From Polytrichum commune (taxonomy: Eukaryota; Streptophyta; Polytrichopsida; Polytrichales; Polytrichaceae): a stretch of 60,000 nucleotides of DNA. The stretch is from NCBI GenBank assembly GCA_950295325.1, contig OX485803.1:54453554-54513553 (forward strand), in the 5' to 3' direction. Positions 35,411-47,911 of this stretch are shown in pieces. The first letter of the stretch is position 1. Each line of letters opens with the position of its first letter. The position numbers and the translations under genes were made by a program. Under the pieces are notes generated by a model that was not told the origin of the DNA, did not search any database, and saw nothing but the letters and a program-made list of their open reading frames with translations.

Positions 35411-37365
35411 TAAAAGCTTGGATCCCTATAGATTTGTTGTAGATTCAACTCAAATGACCTCGAGTACACTAATTCAGGTGTCTTTAAAACAACTTTAAAA
35501 AGTAACATCTAGGTTCTAATTCCTTCCCTCGACTTCATGGCAATACACTCTAGACTCCATAATCTCATTCTTTGTGACAATCAAACTGCACATGCCATAA
35601 CATGGGTGTGCGTTTAAAGAGAATTAGTGTAGCATGTGATAAGGGAATAACACAAAATCAACATGATTGTAACAATGACAATGATCACAATGATCACAAT
35701 GATGACAACGTGATGCGTTCGAACAGATGGTTTAAATTGGTGGTTTATTTTAATGTCTAAAATTGTGATATATGAGAACGAAGGAGTGAGATTTAACCTA
35801 AGGACGTCCGTTCCCTAGGGTTTAGGGATATAAGAGAAGAAGTGACATTGAGGAGATTGATATTATGGAGTTTAGAGTGTATAAGAGGAATCTGGTGGAT
35901 ACAAGAGATCCGAATTTCCCGAAAACCAATTCGTACATATCGTCGATAAGAAATTAGTCAACCCACACAGGATGCATCTGAGAAGGTCCATTATTAATTC
36001 AACTGTTTTACAATTAGCATATAATAGTAAGGTGCTGGGGTCACCATGAAATTCGTGAGGGTCCAACGACTAATTGACTTTGAGCCACCCTGCACCTTCC
36101 TAAGATTCCAAAGCAAAAATTCTCGTGCTTTGTTCCAAATGCTGGAATTCTTCACTCTTGAAGGGAGTACCAATTGTTGCATATGAAATTTATTGGCCTT
36201 ATATTTTAGTGGCTCTACACTATTTTTGACATGCATACTAATTTTGTAAACCCGTGACATGTAGCAGGATAATTACTATTAATTATTTTGTACATTACTT
36301 GGGTCTCCACTTGTTTATGGTGAGTTAGTGCCATGTACTCTTTAGAGTCTTTAAGTTAGAGCATGTTCACACGTTATCAATACGAAAATCTCTAAACCCA
36401 TACCCCCAATTTGAAGGTGAATTTTTGACAGAATAAATTTCTCACTTATTTTAATTGTCACCAATTTAGAGCACGTTTTCTCCCCTCTAAGTTTTTTCCG
36501 CTCCTTTCAAAGATGCCACTAATCCTACCATATCTAGCACTAGTCCTATGTGTTAGTGTTTGATGTACAACATGTGATCATGCTCTTGTAGAATGTTGTA
36601 TTTGTAGAATGTATTGAAGTTTTACTCTTAGAATTACTATCAAATATCATCAAGAGAAGTACATATATTATGTCATGTGATGTTCATCTACTACTTAGTA
36701 TATGTACTTTATTTGTAAACACAAAACAAGCAGTAAGAAGTTATAACATTGCATAACTTTAAATAATAAGTGACACTGAATAGGGTTTAAGCTAAGCTTT
36801 GAGTGGATTTATAGGAAGTACACCCTGAACTCTGTAATATCACTCCCATAATGTCACACACTCTCTAATATCCCAAAACCCTAGGGAAATGGATGTTTGT
36901 AATTCAAATCTCACTCCTTATTGTTACATTTCTCTCCCTTATATCACAAAATTTTGCATTATTGCAAACCACCAAAGAAGTCAACCCACATTCTTGCATT
37001 GTGCCATGTGTCAACATGTGGAATGTCACCTTCTTCTTATGCCACTTGTTGAATGTTGGTGCATGCATCCACCACATCGCCTGGGAAGGCCAAGTGAAGT
37101 AGACCACACTAGCGTAGGTGACAAGAGAACGAATTCAAATTGTCCTCACATCTCCTTTGTGTTATTCCATAATGTCACATGCTACACTAATTCTATAGTA
37201 TCATGCATCCATGTTAACACTACAAAACTCCATAATATCACGTGCACTTTGGTTGGCACAAGTGTGATACTACGGAGTTTAGAATGTACTATAACCACTT
37301 GTTGATTGTAGATAGTAATATTTACAATACTTGTAGGTGCGGAACCTGAGGTGCAAAGTACACTA
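35411..37365. other. Intergenic DNA, no gene recognised
   Basis: A short array of CAATGATCA/CAATGATGA units lies at about 35668-35708. Open frames up to 138 codons (36889-37305 plus) show no motif. Nothing else could be supported. Confidence 0.4.
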
Positions 37366-37664
37366 TTAGAGCATCTCCGCTAGGACTCTCGACTAGGCTT
37401 TGTAAAAGGAGTTGACACGAGTTGTGTGCAAGCCCACATGCAGGGCCTGTGTTTGTGAGGTATTTGCAGCCCCATCACGCACGCTGAAACTGGCTCTTCA
37501 CCTGGATGGACCCGCTCTGCGATTCTAGTGGTCCCCATTTTCAACGCGAGGATCCCGTAGTCAAAGGGCCGGGCCCATCCTCCCACCAAGGATCATCAGG
37601 GCACCCCAACTAGAACCAGGGGCTCTTTTTCGCTATGAGCTTCACAATTTTTTAATTTTTTTCC

Positions 37665-38960
37665 TTGAAGCTATGGCAGGTTCTTCCTCACACTCCGAAA
37701 GGCTTTGAAAGCAACTTCAGGATTGGTACAATGATGACAAAGAAGAGGAGTTCTTCTTTTGGGCAGTTGCTTCAATGCTTGCGAGAGAATATTGAAGAAG
37801 AAGAGCCCGTGCTAGTAGTGTGTGGGGGCTTGAGGCCATGGAGGGCTTTGAACTTGGATAGGGAAAGAGGTGCACGACATAATAGACTATGGAAAGATTA
37901 TTTTGCTCCCAACCATGTTTACAATGAATCTATTTTCAGGCGAAGGTTGCAGATGACAAACATATTGTTTTTTTTGCATTGTGAATGCAGTTTGCAAATA
38001 TGATGACCATTTTGTCCAAAAACCTAATTGTGTGGGAGTTCTCGAACTCTCACTTAAACAAAAATGCACAGTGGCCTTGAGGATGGTGGCATATGGGGTA
38101 CGTACTAATGCTACCGATGAATATTGTAGGCTTGAAGAGAGCACAACTATGAAGTTCCTCAAGAGATTTGTCTTGGCCATTCAAGCATACTTTAAGAGGA
38201 TTTATCTATGGCAGCCCACATGGGATGATATTCAGAAGCAACTTCGCATCAACTCTAACTGTGGATTCCCCAACATGTTTGGCAGCTTGGATTGCATGCA
38301 CTGGGAGTGGAAGAATTGCCTAGTTGGATGGCAAGGGTGGTATACGGACAAGGATAGGAAGAAGTCTCTTATTTTGGAAGCAATAGTTGATCAGAGTCTA
38401 TGGTTTGGCATGCATTTTTTGGTTTACCGGGAGGAAACAATGACCTCAACATTTTGGATAGGTCCCCCTTGGTGGCGGATTTATTGAGGGGAAAGGGATC
38501 ATGTTTCTCATTCCAGGTCAATGGGAAAACATGTCCAAGGTACTATATGCTAGTGGATGGGATTTATCCCCAGTGGAGTTGTTTTGTACAAACAATCCAT
38601 GAGCTGCAAGGTGAGAAACATTCATACTTTGCACAATGCAAGAAGGAGCAAGGAAGGATGTGGAGAGGTGTTTTGGAGTGTTGCAAGCCCGGTGTGCCAT
38701 TATTCGCAACCCCGTATGACAGTGGGACCCCAAGATGATATCAAACATCATGTTTGCTTGCATTGTTATACACAATATGATCATAGAGGATGAACTCACA
38801 CTAACTTGGAACCTTTATATGACCCCGATGCGCCTAACAACCTACAAAGGGGTGTGACATTTGAGCAATATAGAGACTTTGTGGTGAAGTAGAAGATCTC
38901 ATTATAATATGAGGAACGACCTCATTAAACATTTGTGGGCCTTCAAAGGCCAATGTATGT
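37665..38960 (+). pseudogene. PIF/Harbinger transposase (DDE_Tnp_4 type), frameshifted
   Basis: HARBI1-like nuclease that would cut and join the element's DNA. Recognisable segments run through three frames: NLDRERGARHNRLWKDYF (about 37850-37900), YRLEES..MKFLKRFVLAI, then GSLDCMHWEWKNC (38280-38320, first catalytic Asp), SLWFGMHFL / WHAFFGLPGGNNDLNILD (two overlapping frames at 38400), LVDGIYPQW (about 38551-38577, second Asp) and, in shifted frames, QCKKEQGRMWRGVLEC and YDPDAPNNLQRG. Frame changes occur near 37980, 38400-38430 and about 38650-38740, with further disruption to 38960. The order and spacing match the family. No active protein could be made from this copy. Confidence 0.85.
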
Positions 38961-39404
38961 TCTAGTCATTGCATATCTATGAATAACATCTACTTTAGCT
39001 ATTCAAGTACAAATCAGTGTCCTCTTGTTGGATCCTTCTAACTTCTGGGTTAATTTGTTCTACACCATTGCAAGCATGTTCTCTTAAACCCCAAAAGTGA
39101 TTATAAAGAAACATGGAGGCAAACAGTGGTCCCTGATGGTGACTAGGAGGCCTCATGGGAGTGGAATGTGCTAGTGCATACATTTGGTGATGCCGCACTT
39201 GGGTTGTTGGAATGCACTCCTCCGTATTGGCCCCATCATCCAAATTATCCACCCTAGCACCCCTTCCATCCGCACTCCCCACATGAGGGGCCGGAATCCC
39301 ATCCTCACAACTCATCCCAACACCCTTATTCCCCAGCTCAATACACTCATTACCTTGACTTGCATCCAATTCCTTATCATCGTTATGTACTACTGTTAGT
39401 CGAA

Positions 39405-40310
39405 CCAATGCTAGTTAGCGGGCCCAAATTCTTTCTTTGAGCTTCAGAAACTCCTCCTTCCTCCTTAATTCCACATATTCTTTTGTGTCCTCTCCATGCA
39501 AATCAAAGGGCTTCATGGAAAACAAAGCCAAAGCGCCAACATTGCGCATAATTCTGCCTTTGAAGTTGCTGCAGTAGCCATTTCGATGGAAGCCTTGGCC
39601 TGCGCCTTGAGGAAGATGTCATTCAATTTGGAATTTTGTGGTCAATCATGGTTGGTTTGTTTCCTTGGGGCCTCCTCGCCATCAATTTCGTGGCTCCACC
39701 CCCATTTCAACCTCGGATTTGTTTTCAGCTGATGACCCCCTAGGCTGCATCTTCTTTTGTGGTGTGGTTTTTTTGGCTACTTTCACATATGATTCATTCT
39801 AGCAAGGGATGTCTTTGACGAGAAACCAACAATGCATGTAAACAAATGTTGCACCCTTCACATTGCAACACTGGTACAAATCCAGGGTTTGGGCAATGAC
39901 ATCTGCATCGGACGTCCTAAACTCCCTCAAATCTTCGCATTGTGCATGATGGCCGGCAAATTTGGCCACATCATGCTTAATAACAGACCACTTCCTCTCC
40001 AAACTATAATAACTCCTTTCTTCTCTCCCCCTAGGCCGCCTAATATTGTAATCTTCACATATTCGTGTCCAAAATGCAGTTGATTTATGGGCGTTTCCTA
40101 CAATGGGGTCTTGATAGATACTCAAATAACTCCTACAAAGTTGGCACTCTTTGTCTTGACTAAAATTCCTACCTTTCCGCACTTGCGATTGGGATCCATT
40201 ACACAAATTGGTAGGATAGATACGGGTGCTCACCAGACCTTGCTCAACCGCAAATCCTTGTCCTCCATTAGCAACTTGCTCTGCAATGCGACCTCGCATG
40301 AAAACCCTAG
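39405..40310 (-). pseudogene. PIF/Harbinger ORF1, Myb/SANT-like DNA-binding protein, broken
   Basis: This partner protein binds the element ends and helps import the transposase. The clearest part (40299-39799) reads CQLCRSYLSIYQDPIVGN, STAFWTRICEDYN, RRPRGREERSYYSLERKWS, ATFVYMHCWFLVKD, a SANT-like domain common in plant PIF ORF1 proteins. After a TAG near 39799 the same frame continues with several stops to an alpha-helical Glu/Lys-rich end (EYVELRKEEFLKLKERIW), closing at about 39408. The N-terminal part between 40310 and 40530 is too decayed to frame. It converges on the transposase gene. Confidence 0.75.
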
Positions 40311-40560
40311 CTACTGCAGCGACATAATTCGAGGTTGGGATTTGTCAAATTGCTGCTCCTATGCCATAAATCTTTGGCCAAAATTTGCAACATCATCCTT
40401 GCCAACGGTGACAACAGGTCCTTGCTGCATGCTCAGTGGCACGCCCTCATCTTGTAGAAGTTCCATGCTCCACAGTGCATCTGCCCCATTCCGAACGGCG
40501 CTTCCTCCCTGCCCGCTCTTAGGAACCCTCTAAGAACCCGTTCTCCCACCCTACACCATA

Positions 40561-41595
40561 TTTGCATGTCGACTATTCACGTACCCACCCACCTGGTCTT
40601 CTGTGCATAGTAACTTCTAAAAACGTAGAAACATGAGAAATGTAGCGCCCTGGAGAATATGGAATTTAAAGAGTGAAGGCCATATAAATTGGAGGGAGAA
40701 GGCCATTTGGCCATATACAAAGCCGTTGTTGGGGCCGTTTGTGCTCCTGCATAGGGCAGACGATATGCTACCCCCTACAAGTTTTTCTAGGGGTCCCTGA
40801 CAAGTCAGAATCTGCCCGGCCACAAAGAAAGCCCGATTGGTGATGTCATCAGTAATCATCCAACGCATTTTCATCCATCTCCATTCAAGTGGACGATGGA
40901 AAAATGGCAGCACCCGCGACATATATAGTGGAAATTCCCTTAGTTATGTCATGTGTCATGCATATTGGAATTCAAGTCATGTCATTCAGCTCATGTCATG
41001 CCGGTTTTTCCAGATCTGAGATTTGGTTCATATGGAGCCAACGTTGTATTTCATGACTTTTTGGGTTATTACCCCGAGTTTGTGTTGTGCATGGTATGGT
41101 ATGCGGATTGATAGTATGGTTTCTTAGAGAACACCACATTCATTGTCATTTTGATGCTTGATCCACTCTCTTTTGATGCATGTTTAGCATTTTGATGTTT
41201 GCACAACTCTCCAAATCACACCCAACTCTCAGCCACCACAAACATGTTGAGTTTAGGGTTTGCTCATACACACATAGAGTGCCGACAATCCAAATGATTT
41301 AGGGATTTTTGTCCACATAATTTAGTGTTTAGGCTACATCAGTAGGTTCAATTCTCATATGCACACCTCATCTGGTGGAGGCCCAAAGGTATGACCTTGT
41401 AAGTGATCATCCTTGTCCAATGGCACATGGCGGAGTTCAGTCACTATGGCACCTGGATGATGACCTCCACCAAACTGACCTTGTTGCAAATCAGGCCAAA
41501 CAGGGTGACCATATCATGGAGATGAGAGAGAATCCAACCCCCCCCCCCTCTTGGTGAGATTTGCTTCCAGGACTTGGTATGGACATATCACATGA
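40561..41595. other. Region between Harbinger remnant and MULE pseudogene
   Basis: Bases 40757-40808 match, in inverted orientation, 58655-58716 (landmarks GACGATAT.CTACCCCCTAC and TAGGGG.CC). A C tract lies at about 41539-41549. The open frame at 41375-41557 has no recognised motif. The left end of the MULE may lie here but was not found. Confidence 0.4.
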
Positions 41596-41599
41596 CACA

Positions 41600-42237
41600 T
41601 GGGTAGGGAAAATAAAAGACATTGATGTTGGCTATGATTTATTGGGATAGACTTCACAATTTCATTCAGGGAGAGCAATACCATCCTCTTTATCCCTGCA
41701 AATTCACCAAAGAAATCATAAGGGTTGACTTCCCTAATTCATTGTGGTTCCCATGTGTAAACAACGCAGCTCTGGTTGTAAGGTTTGTTGTTCTCAATAT
41801 TGGATTGTCATGATAATCCATGTCCTTCAGGCTTTTGTTGGTTCATTATTGGACATGAACTTGATCTTTAGAGCATTTCAAATTCACCTCTGTAAACACA
41901 TATAATCAATGTAGGGTATCTATATCATTCCACAATGTCTTTCATTAGAATGTTGTGTTATTTTTAATGATATTCAAATATCACCCATATTTCATTCAAC
42001 ACAATCTCTACTACAAATATGAATACTACTCACCTTTGACATGTACAAATCATACACCACTGATGCATAGGATCATCGTCTTCATTCAACCTAGTAGGTA
42101 CAGATGCAACTTTGGTCCTGAAGACAAGACATGAATTGTGCCACATGACATGCAAACACTGTGAAATACACACAGAAACGGGAAAGAAGAACATCCTTAC
42201 CCAAAAGAAAAAACGAGGAAAGAAGGTCGTACCTGAG
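41600..42237 (+). pseudogene. MULE/SWIM transposase, 5' part, cut by a retrotransposon
   Basis: N-terminal pieces of the transposase whose main part lies at 50902-53068. The first (41622-41813) reads IYWDRLHNFIQGEQYHPLYP and KEIIRVDFPNSLWFP, resembling N-terminal text of plant MULE proteins as I remember it. The second (about 42110-42237) reads CHMTCKHCEIHTETG and KKKRGKKVVPE, Cys/His-rich then basic. Its last codons (GTA CCT GAG) overlap the 5-bp target duplication CTGAG, and coding resumes with Tyr-Asp-Ser after the retrotransposon. Sequence between the two pieces may be an intron. The link to the right part rests mainly on the duplication and frame. Confidence 0.5.
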
Positions 42238-43314
42238 TGTGAGCCCAAAATGGTGCCCACATGTGGTGATTAACTCTTCGAAACCAATTTTAGTTTGACT
42301 TTGATGTGTTATGATTATTCACAAAACATAAAAAGAGTGAAGTGTGGTGTGGATTTAACTTTAGGCATTAGGTGGTGTTGTAAGATTATTTCAAGGTTTG
42401 ATTTCAATAAAGGAATGCCTTGACTAGGTGAGTAGGGAGTAAAGTGAGGCAAGGTGAGCTCCGAGGGTTAAATGCCCACATTAGGATCCACCTTGTTGGT
42501 TTAGGAAGGGAAAGGCTTTGTGAATGGGGATTAGTCCCTACTTAGAAGGAGAGGGTTAAGAGGTTGTGATTGGAGGCTCTAATCCTCTCACCCTATCCTT
42601 ACCTCACTCTCTTTCTCTCCCTCTTGCTACTTAAGGCCTCTCTTCTCTCATTTTTTTCTCTCTCTCAAGTCCTCTCAAGGGAGCGAGCTCTTAGAGCTCG
42701 AGGCTTTATGTGTGGAGTTTAAGTGGGCAGATGGTCCCAACTGTGGTTAGTTGTGACCAAAGAGCTACCATGGTGGTTAGCTAGTTAGGGAAGGGAAGGA
42801 ATTGAATAAGGTGCTATAACCACCAATTGTTGGAAGTTAATGGGGCTAAGGACACTTAGTAGTTAGCCCAATTTATAAACCAATAGATAGGGGGGTAGTC
42901 ACATTAGCCTAGGTAGGGGCATGTGTGGTTGACAAGCGGTTGTATTTAGAGGCGATCACATAGAATAGCGTTTTTCAACGCTCACATCTTTTTAACCAAC
43001 TAAATCAATTACACAAGTGATGGAGGATGTCAAGGACCCTTGTCCCCAACCCATGACGGAGGTCAAGGTCAAGAGGACGAGGGGAATATCCTTGAGGGCA
43101 TGCGTGGCCAAGGCCGCGGGTTGGACTCTTGAGAAAGCCAACGCTACCACAAGCCAAGAGGCTAATGTTAATAAAGCACAATGATTCAAAGCCATATGCG
43201 CTCTCTGAACATGAAGGTTACTTCGCACTTGTTTCAAAGTTCTAGGCAACACATGTGATCCTCAAAGCCATCACCCGGACTAGGACGCTTAAGGGTGGTG
43301 GGTTTGGCCTCACA
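42238..43314 (+). repeat. 5' LTR
   Basis: 1077 bp. Compared with the 3' LTR it lacks about 455 bp after GTGTGGAG (near 42717) and lacks the 1.2-kb insertion. AACATAAAAAGAGTGA (about 42325) may hold the promoter TATA-like box. The open frame 42992-43252 (minus) recurs in the 3' LTR and is incidental. Confidence 0.95.
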
Positions 43315-43318
43315 TAAA

Positions 43319-43342
43319 TGGTGCGTCCGCCGGGAGCGAAGC
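43319..43342 (+). other. Probable primer-binding site
   Basis: Four bases after the 5' LTR comes TGGTGCGTCCGCCGGGAGC. It reads as the complement of a tRNA 3' end (…GGACGCACCA after a T-arm-like CCCGGC) and resembles the TGGCGCCGTC.G..GGG sites of plant gypsy elements. The tRNA identity is not certain; an arginine tRNA with a GCGTCC acceptor is one candidate. Confidence 0.55.
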
Positions 43343-44216
43343 GGGGAGTAGATAGAAGACTTGGAGGCAACTAAGAAAACTTGGAAGCACGAACTTGAGA
43401 GAGAGGAAGGAGCACTCGAGGTGCGGTAAGTTTTCTCTCTTGGGGTTTATATTTGAAATTATTAGATTAGTTGTATTTCGATTATTTTCTTGGGATGAAT
43501 TGCATTGTGATTTATGCAATTTCATTTTTTGAGGAAGGAGCGCGGCAAAGGTACGCCCGCTATCTTCTTGGGGCTTTGATAAGAATATCAAAAGGAACCT
43601 AAGATCGGTAGCTCATTAAATTTTTAGATGGATAATTAATTTAGGAATTTTGACTTTGACACTCATCCCGGGGTGAGTCTCCAAGTCTTGGGGCTTAGAA
43701 GTCGATTACATAGGTTAGAATTATTAGTTAGATTTAGTGATTGTGATATCACGTTGAATAACGACCGAGGGGAGTGCTAACTTGCAGGGGGAAGCGATAG
43801 CTTGAGGTATGTTACCTTCTTCCAATTGAAACTTTTAAATAATTAAGGAATGATTTTTGTACTCGTGATTGTCATTATCCATCGTAGAGGGTAATTCCTT
43901 AGTTATCACATTATGTTGGAAACTTGAAGGTGATGCCTTGGTTTTCAATGTGGTGAATGGCGACGGTCAGCCCCTCACTATCGGAATTGTGGTGAGTGCC
44001 TATTCGAAGAAAAGTGCGGAGGTGATGCTCTGGCTTGACTAAGAATTGGCATGAATATGCATATCCCTTGTTTGGGATTTTTCACTTAAGTGGGCTTGCA
44101 GGTTCTCTTTCCTCACCTCCATAAGTTTTAATTTATACCAAGAAAAGTGATAATATTAAGAGGGAAAGTGTGAGGATTATATTTGGTCAAGTGAGGGTTG
44201 ATCGGTTCTTTATGAA

Positions 44217-45338
44217 ATGCAAGGTAAGACTCGATCCCAAAAACCAAGCTTGATAGGAGGATTAGAAAAATTTACACGGAAAAGACGATCATCTAGGATT
44301 AGTAAAATATTAGAAGAAGATGATGTTAGAATAGAAAGTTGTTTGAATGTCGAACCTAGGACTAGATCATTTCTAGATACATTAGAATTAGGAGCTCAAC
44401 TTGAAGAGGAGATCACTACCTCCAAGTTGAGTGGTGAAACTTCCTCGGAAAATTATACACCTAGAGAGGAGTTTCCGATAGGAATTGATAGCGGATTGTT
44501 AGATAGTTCACAGATCACGATGGATGGGGATCGAGGGATGGATCCGCCACCCATACCTCCTATACCGCCGATTGATCCATTGGTTAGGCCGAGAGGCTTA
44601 CCCATTGTAGTTCCACAAAACTTACAAGCGGTGGACATACCGTCCCACCTTCCTAAGTTTTATGGAACTAAGGATGAGGATCCTTCAAGGCATATGGAGA
44701 GGTATATTGAGAGGTTGGCTAGCTCCCTCGTGACTAACCCGGGTTATTGGTTAGTGTGGTTTCTCACTATCTTAGAGGGCGAGGCCTATGAGTAGTATAG
44801 GGATCATGCCGAAGGTCATTTTAGAGGTTGGGATCAATTACAAAGAGAGTTCTTAAACGAGTTCCGTCCGGAAGTTGGTCAAAGCACGGCCTTGAGAGCG
44901 TTAGCTTCATTGAAGCAAGGTAGGGAGGAAGATATCTCGGCTTATATTAGAAGATTTGATTTAGTGTGTACGCGGTTCGTGGGCACCATGCTCAACGACG
45001 ACACACTAAAACAATTCTTTATCCAAGGATTTTTTAAGTCGGGAACCATTAGGAGTGTTCTTGAGAAGAGTCCTCACGCATTAGCGGATGCCAAACAAGC
45101 GGTTAGGGAGATAGAGAATTTGGAAAAAGATCATGAGCGTTTGTGGAGGAGGGAAGATGAATTGATACCTCAATTCATCTCCATTCGACCTAGAGTGGTC
45201 ACGGTCGATCCGTTCAAGTATGAGAGTCAAGTTCCTTATGCTATAGCCGATACGGGTCCACGTCCTTTGGCGGTTAGAGAACCGGTATCACTACAGCACT
45301 ACCGGCTCCTAGAGTTGATCCTCACCTTGAGGAAGTAG
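44217..45338 (+). pseudogene. Retrotransposon Gag, one in-frame stop
   Basis: Capsid precursor of the LTR element. It starts ATG at 44217 with a basic region (KFTRKRRSSRISK), a Pro-rich linker (PPPIPPIPPIDP), then the Retrotrans_gag domain: VDIPSHLPKFYGTKDEDPSR, WFLTILEGEAYE, WDQLQREFLNEFRP, ISAYIRRFDLVCTRF. A TAG at 44793-44795 sits where family members usually have Trp (AYEWY); the same frame continues to 45338. Near 45285 the homologous text moves to another frame, the one used for the zinc knuckle. So this copy needs readthrough or is inactive. Ends of related Gag proteins match up to that point. Confidence 0.85.
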
Positions 45339-45379
45339 AGCGACGATTAGGTGCTAGTCAACTAGGATTCCAAGAGGCC

Positions 45380-47911
45380 ATGATCAAACAAATGCAAAGT
45401 CTTACCGATCAAATGTCATTGATGATCAAGAGCCAACAACCGGGACCTCCGCCACCTATTGAATCGGGTAGACATTCGTCGGGTTTATGGTGTGTTCAAT
45501 GTGGCCAACCGGGCCATACTCATCAATATTGTAGAGTTGGACAAAACTGTGATCAACGGAGAAACAATGGTCCACCTCTATAAAATCAACGAGGTCAAGC
45601 ACCACCTCACTATGGTCAAGGGAACAATAGAGGTTACCCTCCTAGAGGTCAAGGTGATCAAGACAATGAGAATAAAGAGTTTCACCCGGCTTGTGGGAAA
45701 TGACACGCCCAAGGTCAATGTTTGTCCGATGGACAAGGTTATGGTTGTAGTAATTGTGGGGGAAACCATCCCTCGGACGAATGTCGTCAACCGGATAAAG
45801 TCATTAGCATGCCATATCCGGTGGCCAATTCACAACAACAAGCGAGGGATAATATGAGAGGAGCTAGACCTCAAGGTGGACCACCTAATGAACTTAGACC
45901 ACCAAATTTGTATTACGACCATGGTAATGCGAGACAAACTTTTAACCCACCGGCGGGATTGCAAACGACAAATGGGTACATCCCCATTCAAGGTAGGCAA
46001 GGAGGTCCACAAAATCACGACAATAGGCGCCAAGCTCCGCCTATGGATCCGGGTCCGTCTAACTCACAAGATGTTAGATTTATGGATGGTGTCGTGGATG
46101 CCAATTGTGATGACATGCTTCCTTTCCCAATGGGTATTGGAGAGGAGCAAAGTCAATGGCCTCCACACACCAATGCCATTACTTATGAGTTGAGAGGTCT
46201 AGAGGGGGAAGTTATTCGTGAAGCACCGTCCTTAGCGGTCACTACTAGAGCTAGAAGAGGGGATGCTCCACTAGAGGTAGGGATAGGGGATCAAGAGGAG
46301 TATTCTTCGGATGAAGGTCTTAATATTCCCGAGTTAGACAAGGTAGCTAGAGTAGCTAGGAGGGTCACCAAGGAGTTAGAGGAAGAGAATGTGATTCGCC
46401 ATGATAGGGAGAGACCTAATGTAGTTCATGATTTAGAGGGTAGTGATGTAAGAGAATGGGAAGGACCGGGAATTTCTTTCGATGAATTTGATGGTGTGGG
46501 CAATACTAAGGTGGAAAAGTCGAGCGGTTATGATTTATGGGCCGACCTTAGTTCGCTCAAGGCGGACATAACCTTCGGACAACTATTGGAGATTTCACCG
46601 GTAGCACGGAAGACTCTCAAGGACGGCATGCCGGTAAATAGGAGAGCTAAGAAGGTCAAGACTAGAGTGGCCGCTAGGATTGAGTCACACGGAGGTCGGG
46701 ATGTGAGAGCCATAGAGATAGAAGTTGTCATTGTGGACAAGGTAGTTCCCAATGTGTTAGTGAATGGAGGTAGTAGTTTGAACATCTTACCGGAGCATAC
46801 TATGAAGAAGTTAGGACTTGATCTCACCGGTCCATCACCATTGGTTATTAATATGGCGAATCAAAGTTCAACGACACTCTTGGGTATGATTAAGGATTGT
46901 AGAATGACAACCGGCGGAGAAGAGTATTTGGTCACATTCCATGTGATTAAAATGCATTCTAACAAGGACACATTCCCCATATTGTTGGATAGACCTTGGT
47001 TGAGAATGTTGGATGCCATAGTAAATTGGGGAGGGACGAGGCCATCCATTATTTATGGTCCTAAGGACAATAGAGTCGTAGTGTCTATTGGGTCACTAAA
47101 AGGTTGGATGAAGAAAGAATCGTATCTACCATCGGAGAAGGTAGTTGAGAACAAATTTAAGAGTGATTTTGATGAGGCTTTAGTGGGAGTTGTTCAACCC
47201 AAAGGTCAAAGCACAATTGTGAGTTCAAGTTCGGGGAGCTTAGGTCCTAAATTTTACCACCATAAAGATGATGGTGAGTACGTCAAATGGTTAAAAGAGT
47301 ATCCCGAGTCGGAATGTGATATTTTGACAACATCTCACCACCCTTGTTTGAGTGACGAAAGGCTTAGTTCTAGAGGTGAAGATGAATTGTTGGTAGAATC
47401 TTGTGAAGATCTTGACGAAGAAGGTTGGATCTTGGGGAAATTAATTTTTTGGGTAGGTGGTGAAGACGAGTTCGAAATTGATGAGATGGACGTGGATGGT
47501 GCGCAAGACGACGAAACTATGTTGGAGGCCTCTAAGTTAGAAGACCCACTCCAATTTAACACAACATCTACGGGTATCATGGTGGGGCAAAATGTCGACG
47601 ATTATCCGAATGTATCGATGAATAGTTATGGAAGTGATGACAATCAAACCCAATCGAGTGAAGAAAAAACACATTATTTCAAAGCACCAAGTGGAGAAGG
47701 ATCTTGGACATCGGAATGGTCACGTTGCCACCCAAATACACTTTGGACGGGGATTTGGACACTATGGGTGGAAGATGGTATTCGTATCATATTAAGTTAT
47801 GAACAATATTGCCATGAGCGGACCGAAGACCATGGAGAGGACTCCTCTCTTTCACCTTTTTCGGAAAGTTGGCCTAGACATCGGTCTAACCTTCAATGGT
47901 GTTTTTACTAA
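45380..47911 (+). pseudogene. Gag zinc knuckles and retropepsin-like protease, no polymerase
   Basis: One frame with a TAA at 45581-45583 and a stop near 45703, then open for 729 codons from 45722. Zinc knuckle 1 (45491-45532) is CVQCGQPGHTHQYC, CX2CX4HX4C. Knuckle 2 (45746-45784) is CSNCGGNHPSDEC with three residues before His. The protease-like domain (about 46720-47100) has VLVNGGSSLNILPE, where active relatives have Asp for the first Asn, then ILLDRPWLR. Catalysis is therefore doubtful. The rest (to 47911) is acidic with no recognised domain, and no reverse transcriptase motif is present before the 3' LTR. The reading frame resumes after a shift from Gag. Confidence 0.82.

Larger units (their letters stand above)
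37369..40560. mobile_element. Decayed PIF/Harbinger transposon with both genes
   Basis: The left end GAGCATCTCCGCTAGG directly follows TTA (37366-37368), as in PIF/Harbinger elements. The body carries a transposase on the plus strand and a Myb/SANT-like gene on the minus strand, facing each other, the two genes autonomous members of this superfamily carry. The right terminal repeat could not be found, so 40560 is only where coding homology fades. Both genes are broken. Confidence 0.7.

Noticed and set aside
42992-43252. Conserved gene shared with 50488-50799
   Set aside because: Both frames lie in the two LTR copies of one retrotransposon, so their similarity is explained without a gene.
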